The notes under the pieces: generated by a model
Seen by the model: only the letters and a program-made list of their open reading frames with translations
The model's database searches: none
What the model was told of the DNA's origin: nothing
NCBI GenBank assembly: GCA_963506915.1
Contig: CAUORE010000041.1
Span: 1 to 14,548, forward strand
DNA length: 14,548 nucleotides
DNA from: JABCPE02 sp963506915
GTDB lineage: Bacteria > Bacteroidota > Bacteroidia > Flavobacteriales > Weeksellaceae
Direction of reading: 5' to 3'
Part shown: in pieces, positions 1-7,166 of the stretch
How the letters are laid out: every line of letters starts with the position of its first letter
How positions within the stretch are numbered: position 1 is the stretch's first letter
Translations under genes and position numbers: made by a program

Positions 1-458
1 GCAAAACTTCCATTGATATAGAAATATAGAGCTGTCTCAGTGCTTCCCTCAAAATAAGAAGTAACCACTATCGCATCATTTAGCGCTTCTTCAATATTTT
101 TATAAACCTCGTTGATATCACAGTTCTGATACACCTCCTCTGGCAGGTCTGTTCCGTTAATATAAATTGCCAACCCTTCTGCTGTTCCTACTTCTTGGGA
201 AAAATCTTCGCCGTATAGTTTAGAACCTTTCGGAATACCGATTTCTTCTAGTTTGTGTAGTAGCTCCTTCACGGCTTCAGGACTATTGAGTTCCAGCTCA
301 ATATCACAATACTCCACCTCTCCATTCTTATCCATCATAGTACCGCCTCCAGATGTCGCTCCTAAATTTCCTTCTGATAGAAATTCTTCTATTAAATCTT
401 CCAAATCGTGCCTATCAAAAGGCTGTAATTTAGCATTTAGCTGTAATGTATAGAACAT
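1..458 (-). CDS. Hypothetical protein, 3' end outside window
   Basis: I do not recognise this gene. Reading leftwards from an ATG at 458, the frame stays open to the window edge, giving 152 visible residues that begin MFYTLQLNAKLQPFDRHDLE. The protein looks soluble and acidic, rich in Glu, Asp and Leu. It has a Gly-rich turn (TSGGGTMM, residues about 36-43) followed by DKNGEVEYCDIELEL. There are no transmembrane segments, no signal peptide and no familiar catalytic motif. It starts 14 nt after the groES stop on the same strand, so cotranscription with groES is likely. The coding assignment rests on the long open frame, the protein-like alternation of charged and hydrophobic residues, and the operon-like spacing. 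A role in folding or stress would be only a guess from position. Confidence 0.7.
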   Translation of the reverse strand, partial: MFYTLQLNAKLQPFDRHDLEDLIEEFLSEGNLGATSGGGTMMDKNGEVEYCDIELELNSPEAVKELLHKLEEIGIPKGSKLYGEDFSQEVGTAEGLAIYINGTDLPEEVYQNCDINEVYKNIEEALNDAIVVTSYFEGSTETALYFYINGSF

Positions 459-472
459 GATATTTTAATTTT

Positions 473-751
473 TTATCCTAAAATCCCTAACAAATCAGAC
501 TCTCTTATGATAAGATAATCCTTACCGTCTAATTTTAATTCTTGTCCAGCATATTTTCCATAAAGAACTTTGTCTCCTACTTTCACCGTAAGCGGCTCGT
601 CTTTTTTACCATTTCCTACGGCTACTACTACGCCTTCTTGTGGTTTTTCTTTTGCTGTATCTGGAATGATCAATCCTGATGCTGTCTTTGTCTCTGCTGG
701 AGCTGGTTCTACCAATACTCTATCTGCTAATGGTTTAAAATTTACTGACAT
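473..751 (-). CDS. groES: Co-chaperonin GroES (Hsp10)
   Basis: This is the 10 kDa lid of the GroEL folding chamber in the cytoplasm, where a heptamer caps the GroEL ring and drives substrate encapsulation. The 92-residue product matches the usual family length. It starts with FKPLADRVLVEP, the classic GroES beginning. The mobile loop that touches GroEL is seen at about residues 17-32 (ETKTASGLIIPD), followed by GVVVAVGNG, KVGDKVLYGKYAG and a C-terminal YLIIRESDLLGIL. The frame stays open upstream to an ATG at 826, but the added 25 residues do not resemble GroES, and 751 gives the canonical N-terminus. Downstream, 14 nt away, is an unrelated unknown gene rather than groEL, which is the usual partner. 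Upstream lies an inverted repeat (821-834) that may control heat or stress expression. Confidence 0.95.
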   Translation of the reverse strand: MSVNFKPLADRVLVEPAPAETKTASGLIIPDTAKEKPQEGVVVAVGNGKKDEPLTVKVGDKVLYGKYAGQELKLDGKDYLIIRESDLLGILG

Positions 752-820
752 AATTATTTCTTTTATTAAATGATTTAATTTTTGAATGGTACTCTCTAAA
801 TTTATACCAAAATCAAATTG

Positions 821-834
821 TGACATTTTTGTCA
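821..834 (-). promoter_or_regulatory. Inverted repeat TGACA-N4-TGTCA upstream of groES
   Basis: The minus strand reads TGACA AAAA TGTCA, a perfect 5-bp inverted repeat with a 4-nt spacer, 70 nt before the groES start. A weak -7-like box (TAAATTTA, 797-804, against TAnnTTTG) lies 16 nt downstream. The repeat would then cover the -33 position and could be an operator or an alternative promoter element. A third TGACA occurs at 862-866. Its function is inferred from position only. Confidence 0.35.
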
Positions 835-859
835 GTTTTCCTCACTTTATGAATGAAAA

Positions 860-891
860 TTTGACACACCTATGAATTTTTTATAACTTTT
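860..891 (+). promoter_or_regulatory. Candidate promoter of the antiporter operon
   Basis: A TTTG at 860-863 is followed after 20 nt by TAACTTTT at 884-891, which matches 7 of 8 positions of the Bacteroidota -7 box TAnnTTTG. This would start transcription roughly 35 nt before the antiporter ATG at 934. The last base of the -7 box deviates, so this is a moderate-quality prediction. Confidence 0.4.
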
Positions 892-933
892 TTAACAAAA
901 TTTTAGTATATTGCGAAAACTTAAACTTAATAT

Positions 934-2511
934 ATGGTAGAATATTTTTCATTTTTTATATTGCTGTCTGTCATCATTATGGGAATTGTGATGCTGAGCA
1001 ATAAAATAAAAGTCGCATACCCTATCCTTCTGCTCATCGCAGGGCTGGGTGTAGGCTTCCTTCCTAATACACCTAATATAAAAATAGATCCACATCTGAT
1101 TTTTATTATCTTCCTACCTCCACTTTTATATGAAGCGGCACTGGCTAACTCATGGAAAGAGATTTGGCGCTGGAGAAGAATTATTTTCAGTTTTGCGTTT
1201 ATTGTGGTTTTTTTGACAGCAATTTCTGTCGCATTGTTTGTCAATCATTATATTCCTGGGTTTTCATTGGCGCTGGGCTTTCTTCTTGGAGGGATAGTTT
1301 CTCCTCCTGATGCGGTGAGTGCGGGAGCTATTCTAAAATTCGTAAAAGTCCCTAAAAGAATCGCTACTATTTTGGAAGGTGAGAGTTTATTCAATGATGC
1401 TTCCTCGCTTATAATCCTAAGATTCTCTATGGCAGCAGTAGCTACTGGGCAATTCATATGGCAGGATGCAGCGGGAAGTTTCGCTTGGATGATTTTCGGA
1501 GGAACGGGCATTGGGCTTCTTATTGCGTTCGTCGTTATGCAAATTCACAGATTACTTCCTACCAATGAAGATATTGATGTAATCCTCTCTCTATTAACCC
1601 CTTACATCATGTATATAATCGCAGAAGAGGTTCATGCTTCTGGGGTGATGGCGGTTGTCTGTGGAGGGCTGTATTTGGCTTATCATAACATTCATATTTT
1701 GAGCAGTTCATCCAGAATTAGAGGGATTAATGTTTGGCATAGTTTCACTTTCCTTCTCAATGGTTTGGTATTCTTGCTCATTGGTTTGGGACTTCCTGAC
1801 ATTGTAGAAGGGCTAAAAAAAGACGGAATAAGCTTATATGATGCTTCTATTTATGGGGGGTTAGTGACAGTAGTACTGATTGTTGTGCGTCTTTTGGCTT
1901 CGTATGGTGCAGTCATTGTAACCAAAGTAATGAGCAATTTCATCACTGTAGCCGACCCTAAAATAAATCTAAAAGCGCCTTTCATCATCGGATGGTCTGG
2001 GATGCGTGGAGTGGTTTCCTTGGCAGCAGCTCTTTCTATTCCGCTAACATTGGAAGACGGCACTCCTTTCCCAAACAGAAGCCTTATATTATACATCACT
2101 TTCGTGGCTATTTTCGTGACTTTGGTATTTCAGGGACTTACTTTACCTTTCATTATCAAGAAATTAAAACTCCCTAAATTCAACGACCATTTCCCTGAAC
2201 ACGAAACCGAGAGATTTATTCTGAGAAAATTGGCTAAAAGTTCGATAGACTATCTAACAACCAATTACAAAGAAGAAATGAAGAACAGCTTTGAGCTGAG
2301 AGCTGTAGTGAGCCGATGGGAACAGCGATTAGTAACGGAAGAGGAACTAAAAATCCCTGACCACATCAAAGAAATCTACATTGATGTTCTCAGCAAAAAA
2401 AGAAATATTCTTTTTGAGATTAATAATAAATATCCGAAAATCAATGAGGATATCATCCGAAAATTCATTCATCGCATAGATTTGGAAGAAGAAAGAATAA
2501 GACACGAGTAA
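934..2511 (+). CDS. Na+/H+ antiporter, CPA1 (NhaP-like) family
   Basis: This is an inner-membrane secondary transporter that exchanges cytoplasmic Na+ (or K+) for protons, used in pH and salt homeostasis. The 525-residue product has about twelve hydrophobic segments in residues 1-410. Family signatures are visible in order: FLPPLLYEAA (60-69), SPPDAVSA (123-130), GESLFNDASS (149-158) with the Asn154-Asp155 ion-binding pair, and GWSGMRGVVSLAAALSIP (353-370). A charged cytoplasmic tail of about 115 residues follows (FNDHFPEHETERF onward), as is common for regulatory domains in CPA1 proteins. The ATG at 934 begins directly with the first membrane helix. It is the first gene of a co-directional set, and the next ATG lies 4 nt after its stop. 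The exact cation cannot be told from sequence. Confidence 0.9.
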   Translation: MVEYFSFFILLSVIIMGIVMLSNKIKVAYPILLLIAGLGVGFLPNTPNIKIDPHLIFIIFLPPLLYEAALANSWKEIWRWRRIIFSFAFIVVFLTAISVALFVNHYIPGFSLALGFLLGGIVSPPDAVSAGAILKFVKVPKRIATILEGESLFNDASSLIILRFSMAAVATGQFIWQDAAGSFAWMIFGGTGIGLLIAFVVMQIHRLLPTNEDIDVILSLLTPYIMYIIAEEVHASGVMAVVCGGLYLAYHNIHILSSSSRIRGINVWHSFTFLLNGLVFLLIGLGLPDIVEGLKKDGISLYDASIYGGLVTVVLIVVRLLASYGAVIVTKVMSNFITVADPKINLKAPFIIGWSGMRGVVSLAAALSIPLTLEDGTPFPNRSLILYITFVAIFVTLVFQGLTLPFIIKKLKLPKFNDHFPEHETERFILRKLAKSSIDYLTTNYKEEMKNSFELRAVVSRWEQRLVTEEELKIPDHIKEIYIDVLSKKRNILFEINNKYPKINEDIIRKFIHRIDLEEERIRHE

Positions 2512-2515
2512 AACC

Positions 2516-3658
2516 ATGCAAAAGAAAAAAATACTTATTCGTATCGGCTCTCTCCGCCACGGTGGAGCAGAAAAGGTTTTGGCTACTTTCCTTAAAAATA
2601 TCCCATCCGATAAATACGAAGTGGATCTCCTGCTGAATCTCTATTCTGGGAAATATCTTTCTGAAATTCCCAGTTGGATAAACATCCTCTATCTCATCAA
2701 AGGAGAGATGATTCCTACCAACAGACCGCAGGACATTCCGATAAAAGCGCTTCGTGTGAGCTATCTATTTTTATTGAAAAAATTCCCAAAACTACTCTAC
2801 AAATTCATTCTCAAAGATAAAAAATACGATGTAGAATTTGCGGCAATTCACGGAGTGAGAGACGAAATTCTGAACTCTCCCATTACATCTTCAAAAAAAA
2901 TCGTTTGGATTCATAACGACTTGCGAAAAACCCAATTTCACAACTATACAGATGATGAAATTAGGAAGTTTTTTAAGTTTGATAAAATCATGGTGATTTC
3001 CGAGCATATCCAAAAAGATTTTGAAAGCTTGGCTAAAAATGAAGATGAAAAACAGAGAATTGTCCGAATTTATAATCCGCTGGACACAGATGAAATTTTA
3101 AGGAAAAGTGAAGCGCCTCTGACTGGCGATTATAGGCATCCTTTGTTTTTGTCCGTTGGGACAGTTTTCCCACAAAAAGGATTTGACCGACTGCTGAAAG
3201 CCCACAAAAGGCTTTTGGACGAAGGATTTTCTCATCAGATTTTGATAGTAGGCGATGGATATGATTTTGAAAACATCAAAAAACTAAAAGCAGAACTCGG
3301 CGTAGAAAATACTGCTAAAATGCTCGGTTTTACGGACAATCCGTATCCTTATTTCAAAAGTGCAGATTTCTATGTCCTCAGTTCCAGATACGAAGGCTAT
3401 CCCACAGTGCTGTTCGAAGCTATTACACTGAAAAAAAATATCATCGCCACAGATGTTTCTGGAGTGCGAGAAATGCTAAATGATGGCGAACTGGGACTGA
3501 TTGTAGAAAATTCCGAAGAAGGAATTTATCAAGGTATGAAAGAAGCCCTCAGCAATGGGGATAACTTCAACAAGTATCAAGAAAAACTAAAAAACTACAC
3601 CATGTCTTTCAACCTTGAAAACTCTGTAAAAAGAATAATGGAAATCATTGATAATTAG
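2516..3658 (+). CDS. Glycosyltransferase, GT4 family (GT-B fold)
   Basis: This is a predicted cytoplasmic or membrane-peripheral enzyme that transfers a sugar from a nucleotide-sugar donor to a growing surface glycan. The 380-residue length is typical of GT4. The N-terminal Rossmann half opens with ILIRIGSLRHGGAEKVL, whose GGAE (residues 16-19) is the acceptor-side loop of many GT4 enzymes. The C-terminal donor-binding half starts near FLSVGTVFPQKGFDRL (211-226). It carries LIVGDGYD (243-250), LGFTDNPYPYFKSADFYVLS (270-289) and the EX7E motif, Glu293 and Glu301, in EGYPTVLFEA. Its start is 4 nt past the antiporter stop, and its stop abuts the ATG of the acyltransferase, so translation is probably coupled. 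Donor and acceptor are not deducible, and no larger polysaccharide cluster is visible nearby. Confidence 0.9.
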   Translation: MQKKKILIRIGSLRHGGAEKVLATFLKNIPSDKYEVDLLLNLYSGKYLSEIPSWINILYLIKGEMIPTNRPQDIPIKALRVSYLFLLKKFPKLLYKFILKDKKYDVEFAAIHGVRDEILNSPITSSKKIVWIHNDLRKTQFHNYTDDEIRKFFKFDKIMVISEHIQKDFESLAKNEDEKQRIVRIYNPLDTDEILRKSEAPLTGDYRHPLFLSVGTVFPQKGFDRLLKAHKRLLDEGFSHQILIVGDGYDFENIKKLKAELGVENTAKMLGFTDNPYPYFKSADFYVLSSRYEGYPTVLFEAITLKKNIIATDVSGVREMLNDGELGLIVENSEEGIYQGMKEALSNGDNFNKYQEKLKNYTMSFNLENSVKRIMEIIDN

Positions 3659-4210
3659 ATGAAATACACTATCATACAAAAAGATTTTTACCGTGCCTGC
3701 GGGCAGTGGCTTTCTCATTTTCAAATGCTAAAAAAATGCCTCAGTCCTAATCTGCACTATATCTATTGGTTTCGTAATGCGCAGAAATACCCGAAATCTT
3801 CTTTAATAGGGAAAATTTATCGGTTTATCCTAAGGCATTATCAGATAAAATACGGTTTTCAGATTTATCCAGAAACGGAAATCGGTGAAGGCTTTTATTT
3901 AGGGCATTGGGGAGCATTGGTTATCAATCCCAAAACCATCATTGGAAAAAATTGTAACATCGCACAGGGCGTAACCATCGGGCAGACAAACAGAGGAAAA
4001 TCCATAGGCGTCCCTAAAATAGGCAACGAAGTCTGGATAGGCGCCAATGCCGTGATAGTCGGCGGAATTACCATCGGGGACAATGTCCTCATCGCACCAA
4101 ATGCGTATGTGAATATGGATGTTCCTTCTAATTCTGTAGTTGTGGGAAATCCTGCCCAAATCATCCCTAACGAAAATGCTACAGAAGGATACATTAACAA
4201 TAAAATTTGA
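3659..4210 (+). CDS. Left-handed beta-helix acyltransferase (CysE-related), probable glycan O-acetyltransferase
   Basis: The 183-residue protein has a hexapeptide-repeat core from about residue 70 to 168, including IGEGFYLGHWG, IGKNCNIAQGVTIG, IGNEVWIGANAVIVGG, IGDNVLIAPNAYV and the closing VVVGNPAQII. The family transfers acetyl from acetyl-CoA to hydroxyl or amino groups. It resembles serine acetyltransferase and would often be labelled so. However, it lacks the CysE N-terminal helical domain, and only His83 (GHWG) of the catalytic set is kept. The aspartate positions just before that His and in the preceding turn are Gly82 and Gln68, and the RHP histidine is Val118. With a glycosyltransferase directly upstream (zero spacing), decoration of a sugar is the likelier role. 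That is inference from residues and context. Confidence 0.8.
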   Translation: MKYTIIQKDFYRACGQWLSHFQMLKKCLSPNLHYIYWFRNAQKYPKSSLIGKIYRFILRHYQIKYGFQIYPETEIGEGFYLGHWGALVINPKTIIGKNCNIAQGVTIGQTNRGKSIGVPKIGNEVWIGANAVIVGGITIGDNVLIAPNAYVNMDVPSNSVVVGNPAQIIPNENATEGYINNKI

Positions 4211-4217
4211 TTTTTAA

Positions 4218-4904
4218 ATGGCACTATCTTATAAAGTTATTTTTGAAAATAATAAAAAATGGGCGGAAGAAAAACTCGGTGAAGATGCTGATTTTTTCAA
4301 AAATCTAGCCAAAGAACAAAACCCAGAATACCTATACATAGGCTGCTCAGACAGCCGAGTAACCACGGAAGAACTTATGGGACTGAAACCTGGCGAGGTT
4401 TTCGTGCATAGAAATATTGCCAATCTGGTGAATACACTAGATCTGAATGCAATATCTGCTATACAATACGCTGTAGAACACCTAAAAGTAAAACACATCA
4501 TTGTCTGTGGGCATTATGACTGTGGAGGAATAAAAGCGGCGATGAGCCCAGAAGATTTGGGACTGCTGAATCCTTGGCTCAGAAATATCCGAGATATTTA
4601 CAGACTTCACCGCATAGAACTAGATGCCATAGCCGATGAAAAGGAACGAAACAACAGATTGGTAGAACTAAATGTGCAGGAACAATGCATCAATGTCATC
4701 AAACTTGCCTGTGTGCAGGAGCGATATATCGTAGATGAATACCCTATCGTTCATGGATGGGTTTTTGATATTTCCACAGGGAAACTAAAAGACCTAAATT
4801 TAGATTTTAAAAACATTTTAAAAGACATTCAGGAAATCTACAATCTCACTGATTCTGAATGGGTAATGAGCCGAAAACACAATAAAAATATCAAAAACGT
4901 ATAA
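4218..4904 (+). CDS. Beta-class carbonic anhydrase
   Basis: This cytoplasmic zinc enzyme interconverts CO2 and bicarbonate, supplying bicarbonate to carboxylases and buffering pH. The 228-residue length fits bacterial beta-CAs. The zinc ligands are visible as Cys43, His99 and Cys102, within YIGCSDSRV (Cys43 with the Asp45-Arg47 dyad) and VCGHYDCGG. The substrate-side segment VFVHRNIANLV (61-71) is also canonical. The C-terminal part has EYPIVHGWVFDISTGKLKDL, a normal beta-CA ending. It starts 7 nt after the acyltransferase stop and is the last gene before a strong hairpin. Convergent to it is a SulP anion transporter. CA next to SulP is a recurring pairing in bacteria and suggests that the transporter carries bicarbonate. 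Confidence 0.95.
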   Translation: MALSYKVIFENNKKWAEEKLGEDADFFKNLAKEQNPEYLYIGCSDSRVTTEELMGLKPGEVFVHRNIANLVNTLDLNAISAIQYAVEHLKVKHIIVCGHYDCGGIKAAMSPEDLGLLNPWLRNIRDIYRLHRIELDAIADEKERNNRLVELNVQEQCINVIKLACVQERYIVDEYPIVHGWVFDISTGKLKDLNLDFKNILKDIQEIYNLTDSEWVMSRKHNKNIKNV

Positions 4905-4910
4905 AACAAA

Positions 4911-4933
4911 AATGCTGCAAAATTTGCAGCATT
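4911..4933. terminator. Bidirectional terminator between carbonic anhydrase and SulP genes
   Basis: AATGCTGCAAA (4911-4921) and TTTGCAGCATT (4923-4933) form an 11-bp perfect stem. T-rich runs follow on both sides: TTCTTATATTTT on the plus side, and TTTTGTTTTA when read on the minus strand. It lies in the 38-nt gap between two convergent stops, so it probably ends both transcripts. Confidence 0.85.
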
Positions 4934-4942
4934 TCTTATATT

Positions 4943-6544
4943 TTAAAATGGATGTCTTTTTCCTTTTCTCAGTACAGAATCTTCAGAACCTCCTGATTTA
5001 GAGTGATTTTCTAATCCATTAAGGCTGATTTTCATTCCTGAAACATCCTCTTGAATTTTTTTCCATTTTTGGATAGTAGCAAGTGAAGTATGGTCTAATA
5101 ATTCCAATTCTCCGAGATTAAATCTCACTTCCTTGTATTTATTTAATGAATCTAAAAACTCTCCCAGCTTCATATTGTTACTAAACAGAAGGCTTCCCTT
5201 AGCTTCTACTTCCGCTATTTCAGGGTCATTATTTGCTATATTCATATTTAGATGAAGGAAATCCTGTACTTTGGCACCATTCATCATATTGATAATGATT
5301 TTCAATACAATACCAAAAGCTACACCTGCCAAAAGGTCTGTCAAAAGGGTAACTATCACCGTAGAAACAAAGATAACAAACTGCCCTTTTCCAATGTGGA
5401 AAATGTGTATAAATTCTCTTGGGTGAGCCAGATTAAACCCTACAAAAACCAGCATCGCAGAAAGTGCCGTGTTTGGTATCATCTCAATAAGCGGAACCGC
5501 GAAAATCACCGCCAAAAGCATAAACAATCCATGGAAGAAATTCGCCCATCTTGTCACCGCTCCATTAGATACATTGGCTGAACTTCTCGCTACCTCTGAT
5601 ATCATCGGCTGTCCACCTACCAGTCCAGAAAGCACATTTCCGAAACCTACCGCAGAAAGATCTTTATTAAAGTCTGATTTTCTTCTGTATGGGTCTACTA
5701 AATCTATGGCTTTGGCTGTCAAAAGAGATTCGATAGAACCAATCAATAAAAACAAAATAACATACTGCACAAAAATGCCTGTATGAGTCCACATTCCAGA
5801 AAAATCAGCAACGAAAACTCCATCTTTGAAAGTGTCAAAAATACTACCGATTTCTACCTTTTCGTTGGCACTCATTTCAAAATAAATTCCCATCGGTATC
5901 GCTACCAAAAGCACTACTAACGGAGCAGGAATTTTCTTTACCACTGGGTTTTTAATAATTCCCATTCCGAAGAGAATCGCCAAACAAGTCAGCCCCAAAA
6001 TCGTATTTTCTCTATCAGCATTCATGATGCTGTTTGGTAAGTGTTTTAGCAAATCTATCACGCCCATTCCTGCCAAATCATCAGGTTTAATACCCAAAAG
6101 CAAATGCAACTGCTTAGACATGATGATAATTCCTATCGCTGCCAGCATTCCATGCACCGCCGCAGAAGGGAACAAGTCCGCATATTTACCCAGTTTCAGT
6201 AGTCCCATCACAATCTGGATAACACCAGCCACCGCAATAGTCGCCACTGCCAGTTTCCAGCCAGTTTCTCCACCGCCAAACGCCGCCACTGCACCTGCAC
6301 CTATGGAAATAAGTCCCGCCGCAGGCCCTTTGACAGAAAGTCTAGAACCAGCAAAAAAACTAACCACTATTCCGCCAATAATCGCAGAAACCACTCCAAA
6401 AATCGGAGGAAAGTCCGCCGCTTTGGCAACTCCCATACTCAGTGGTAATGCTAACAAAAATACCAAAAACCCAGCGAGTGCGTCTTTGGTAAAATTCTCT
6501 TTAAGACCTGCCAAACCATCAACAGGAATCTTGTTTGAACTCAT
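4943..6544 (-). CDS. SulP family inorganic anion transporter (possible bicarbonate transporter)
   Basis: This is an inner-membrane secondary transporter of the SulP/SLC26 family, whose bacterial members move sulfate, bicarbonate or dicarboxylates, often with Na+ or H+. The product has 533 residues. The first helix carries LPLSMGVAKA, and helix 3 carries LSVKGPAAGL, matching the family anion-site segment. The conserved loop FGNVLSGLVGGQPMISEVARSSANVSNGA follows, as in other SulP proteins. About the last 90 residues (from KGSLLFSNNMKL) form a short STAS domain with HTSLATIQKW, ending in a basic KGKRHPF. Its own near-perfect promoter lies at 6609-6639. Bicarbonate as substrate is inferred from the convergent carbonic anhydrase gene, and sulfate remains possible. 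Confidence 0.9.
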   Translation of the reverse strand: MSSNKIPVDGLAGLKENFTKDALAGFLVFLLALPLSMGVAKAADFPPIFGVVSAIIGGIVVSFFAGSRLSVKGPAAGLISIGAGAVAAFGGGETGWKLAVATIAVAGVIQIVMGLLKLGKYADLFPSAAVHGMLAAIGIIIMSKQLHLLLGIKPDDLAGMGVIDLLKHLPNSIMNADRENTILGLTCLAILFGMGIIKNPVVKKIPAPLVVLLVAIPMGIYFEMSANEKVEIGSIFDTFKDGVFVADFSGMWTHTGIFVQYVILFLLIGSIESLLTAKAIDLVDPYRRKSDFNKDLSAVGFGNVLSGLVGGQPMISEVARSSANVSNGAVTRWANFFHGLFMLLAVIFAVPLIEMIPNTALSAMLVFVGFNLAHPREFIHIFHIGKGQFVIFVSTVIVTLLTDLLAGVAFGIVLKIIINMMNGAKVQDFLHLNMNIANNDPEIAEVEAKGSLLFSNNMKLGEFLDSLNKYKEVRFNLGELELLDHTSLATIQKWKKIQEDVSGMKISLNGLENHSKSGGSEDSVLRKGKRHPF

Positions 6545-6608
6545 CGTGAAAATCTATTTATAAAATTATATACCGTAAAAAAATATTTGCAAATGAAATG
6601 CAACGATA

Positions 6609-6639
6609 CAAATTTATATATTTTTGATTTTTTAACAAA
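6609..6639 (-). promoter_or_regulatory. Promoter of the SulP transporter gene
   Basis: Read on the minus strand, TTTG (6636-6639) is followed by exactly 19 nt and then TAAATTTG (6609-6616). This is a full match to the Bacteroidota consensus TTTG-N19-TAnnTTTG. Transcription would start near 6602, giving a leader of nearly 60 nt before the ATG at 6544. The promoter begins only 7 nt past the NUDIX stop, so the transporter can be expressed independently of the thiL operon. Confidence 0.7.
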
Positions 6640-6646
6640 TTTTTTC

Positions 6647-7162
6647 TTAATTTTTATTTAAAAATCTTTCAAAAAACAATCTCTGCGAAGGAAAAGCAAT
6701 ATCTTCCAGCTGGATGTTTTCTTTCTTAACCCAAACAGTTTCAGCTATTTCTGATTTTTCTAAATTGACAGAAAATTTTTCTTCTACACGATATTCAAAA
6801 AACAAATCCAGCGTATTATAGTCTATTCCTTTGTAATGATAGATATTCGGCAGACTCATCAAAAATCTAAGTTTTCCAGTGTCTATTTCTATATCCAGCT
6901 CCTCTTTCAGTTCCCGAAAACAGGTAAACTCTGCACTTTCATTATGGTCTGTAAAACCTCCTGCCAAATCTAGTTTTCCTTTGGCTGGCTCTTGATTTCT
7001 CCTAGTCAGTAAAATTTCATCGCCACAGATGACAACCACAGCCACCGCCGCGGCGCAATTATGATACAAAACAAAATCACACTCTGGACAGTTCCATCTT
7101 TTTTCTTGTTCCCAGCAGAGTGATTTTTTTCCGCATTTTGGGCAAAAATTTAATTCATTCAT
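6647..7162 (-). CDS. NUDIX hydrolase with N-terminal zinc ribbon
   Basis: NUDIX enzymes cleave nucleoside diphosphates linked to another moiety, using divalent metal. The 171-residue protein opens with a four-cysteine zinc ribbon (CPKC at 7-10, CPEC at 25-28). The NUDIX box is at 69-91: Gly69, Glu75 and REL-K-EEL-D-I (83-91), containing the metal-binding REXXEE. The usual Gly near the end of the box is Asp90. The zinc ribbon recalls the NAD(H) pyrophosphatase NudC group, but the SQPWPFPxS signature downstream of the box is not present (only FPSQ near 158-160), so the substrate is open. It is the last gene of the thiL operon, 4 nt after the xerD stop, with no clear terminator hairpin behind it. 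Confidence 0.88.
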   Translation of the reverse strand: MNELNFCPKCGKKSLCWEQEKRWNCPECDFVLYHNCAAAVAVVVICGDEILLTRRNQEPAKGKLDLAGGFTDHNESAEFTCFRELKEELDIEIDTGKLRFLMSLPNIYHYKGIDYNTLDLFFEYRVEEKFSVNLEKSEIAETVWVKKENIQLEDIAFPSQRLFFERFLNKN

Positions 7163-7166
7163 TTTT

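Noticed and set aside
473..826. Longer GroES starting at the ATG at 826 (117 residues)
   Set aside because: The extra 25 residues do not match GroES, and the extension runs through the AT-rich upstream region and half of the inverted repeat. The Met at 751 gives the canonical N-terminus.
3895..4224. Two antisense open frames over the acyltransferase gene
   Set aside because: They are shadows of the repetitive hexapeptide coding sequence, with no domain, start context or promoter.
6024..6563. 179-residue plus-strand frame antisense to the SulP gene
   Set aside because: It is Ala/Pro/Ser/Thr-rich, mirrors the hydrophobic codons of the SulP protein on the other strand, has no family resemblance, and lies wholly over a clear real gene.
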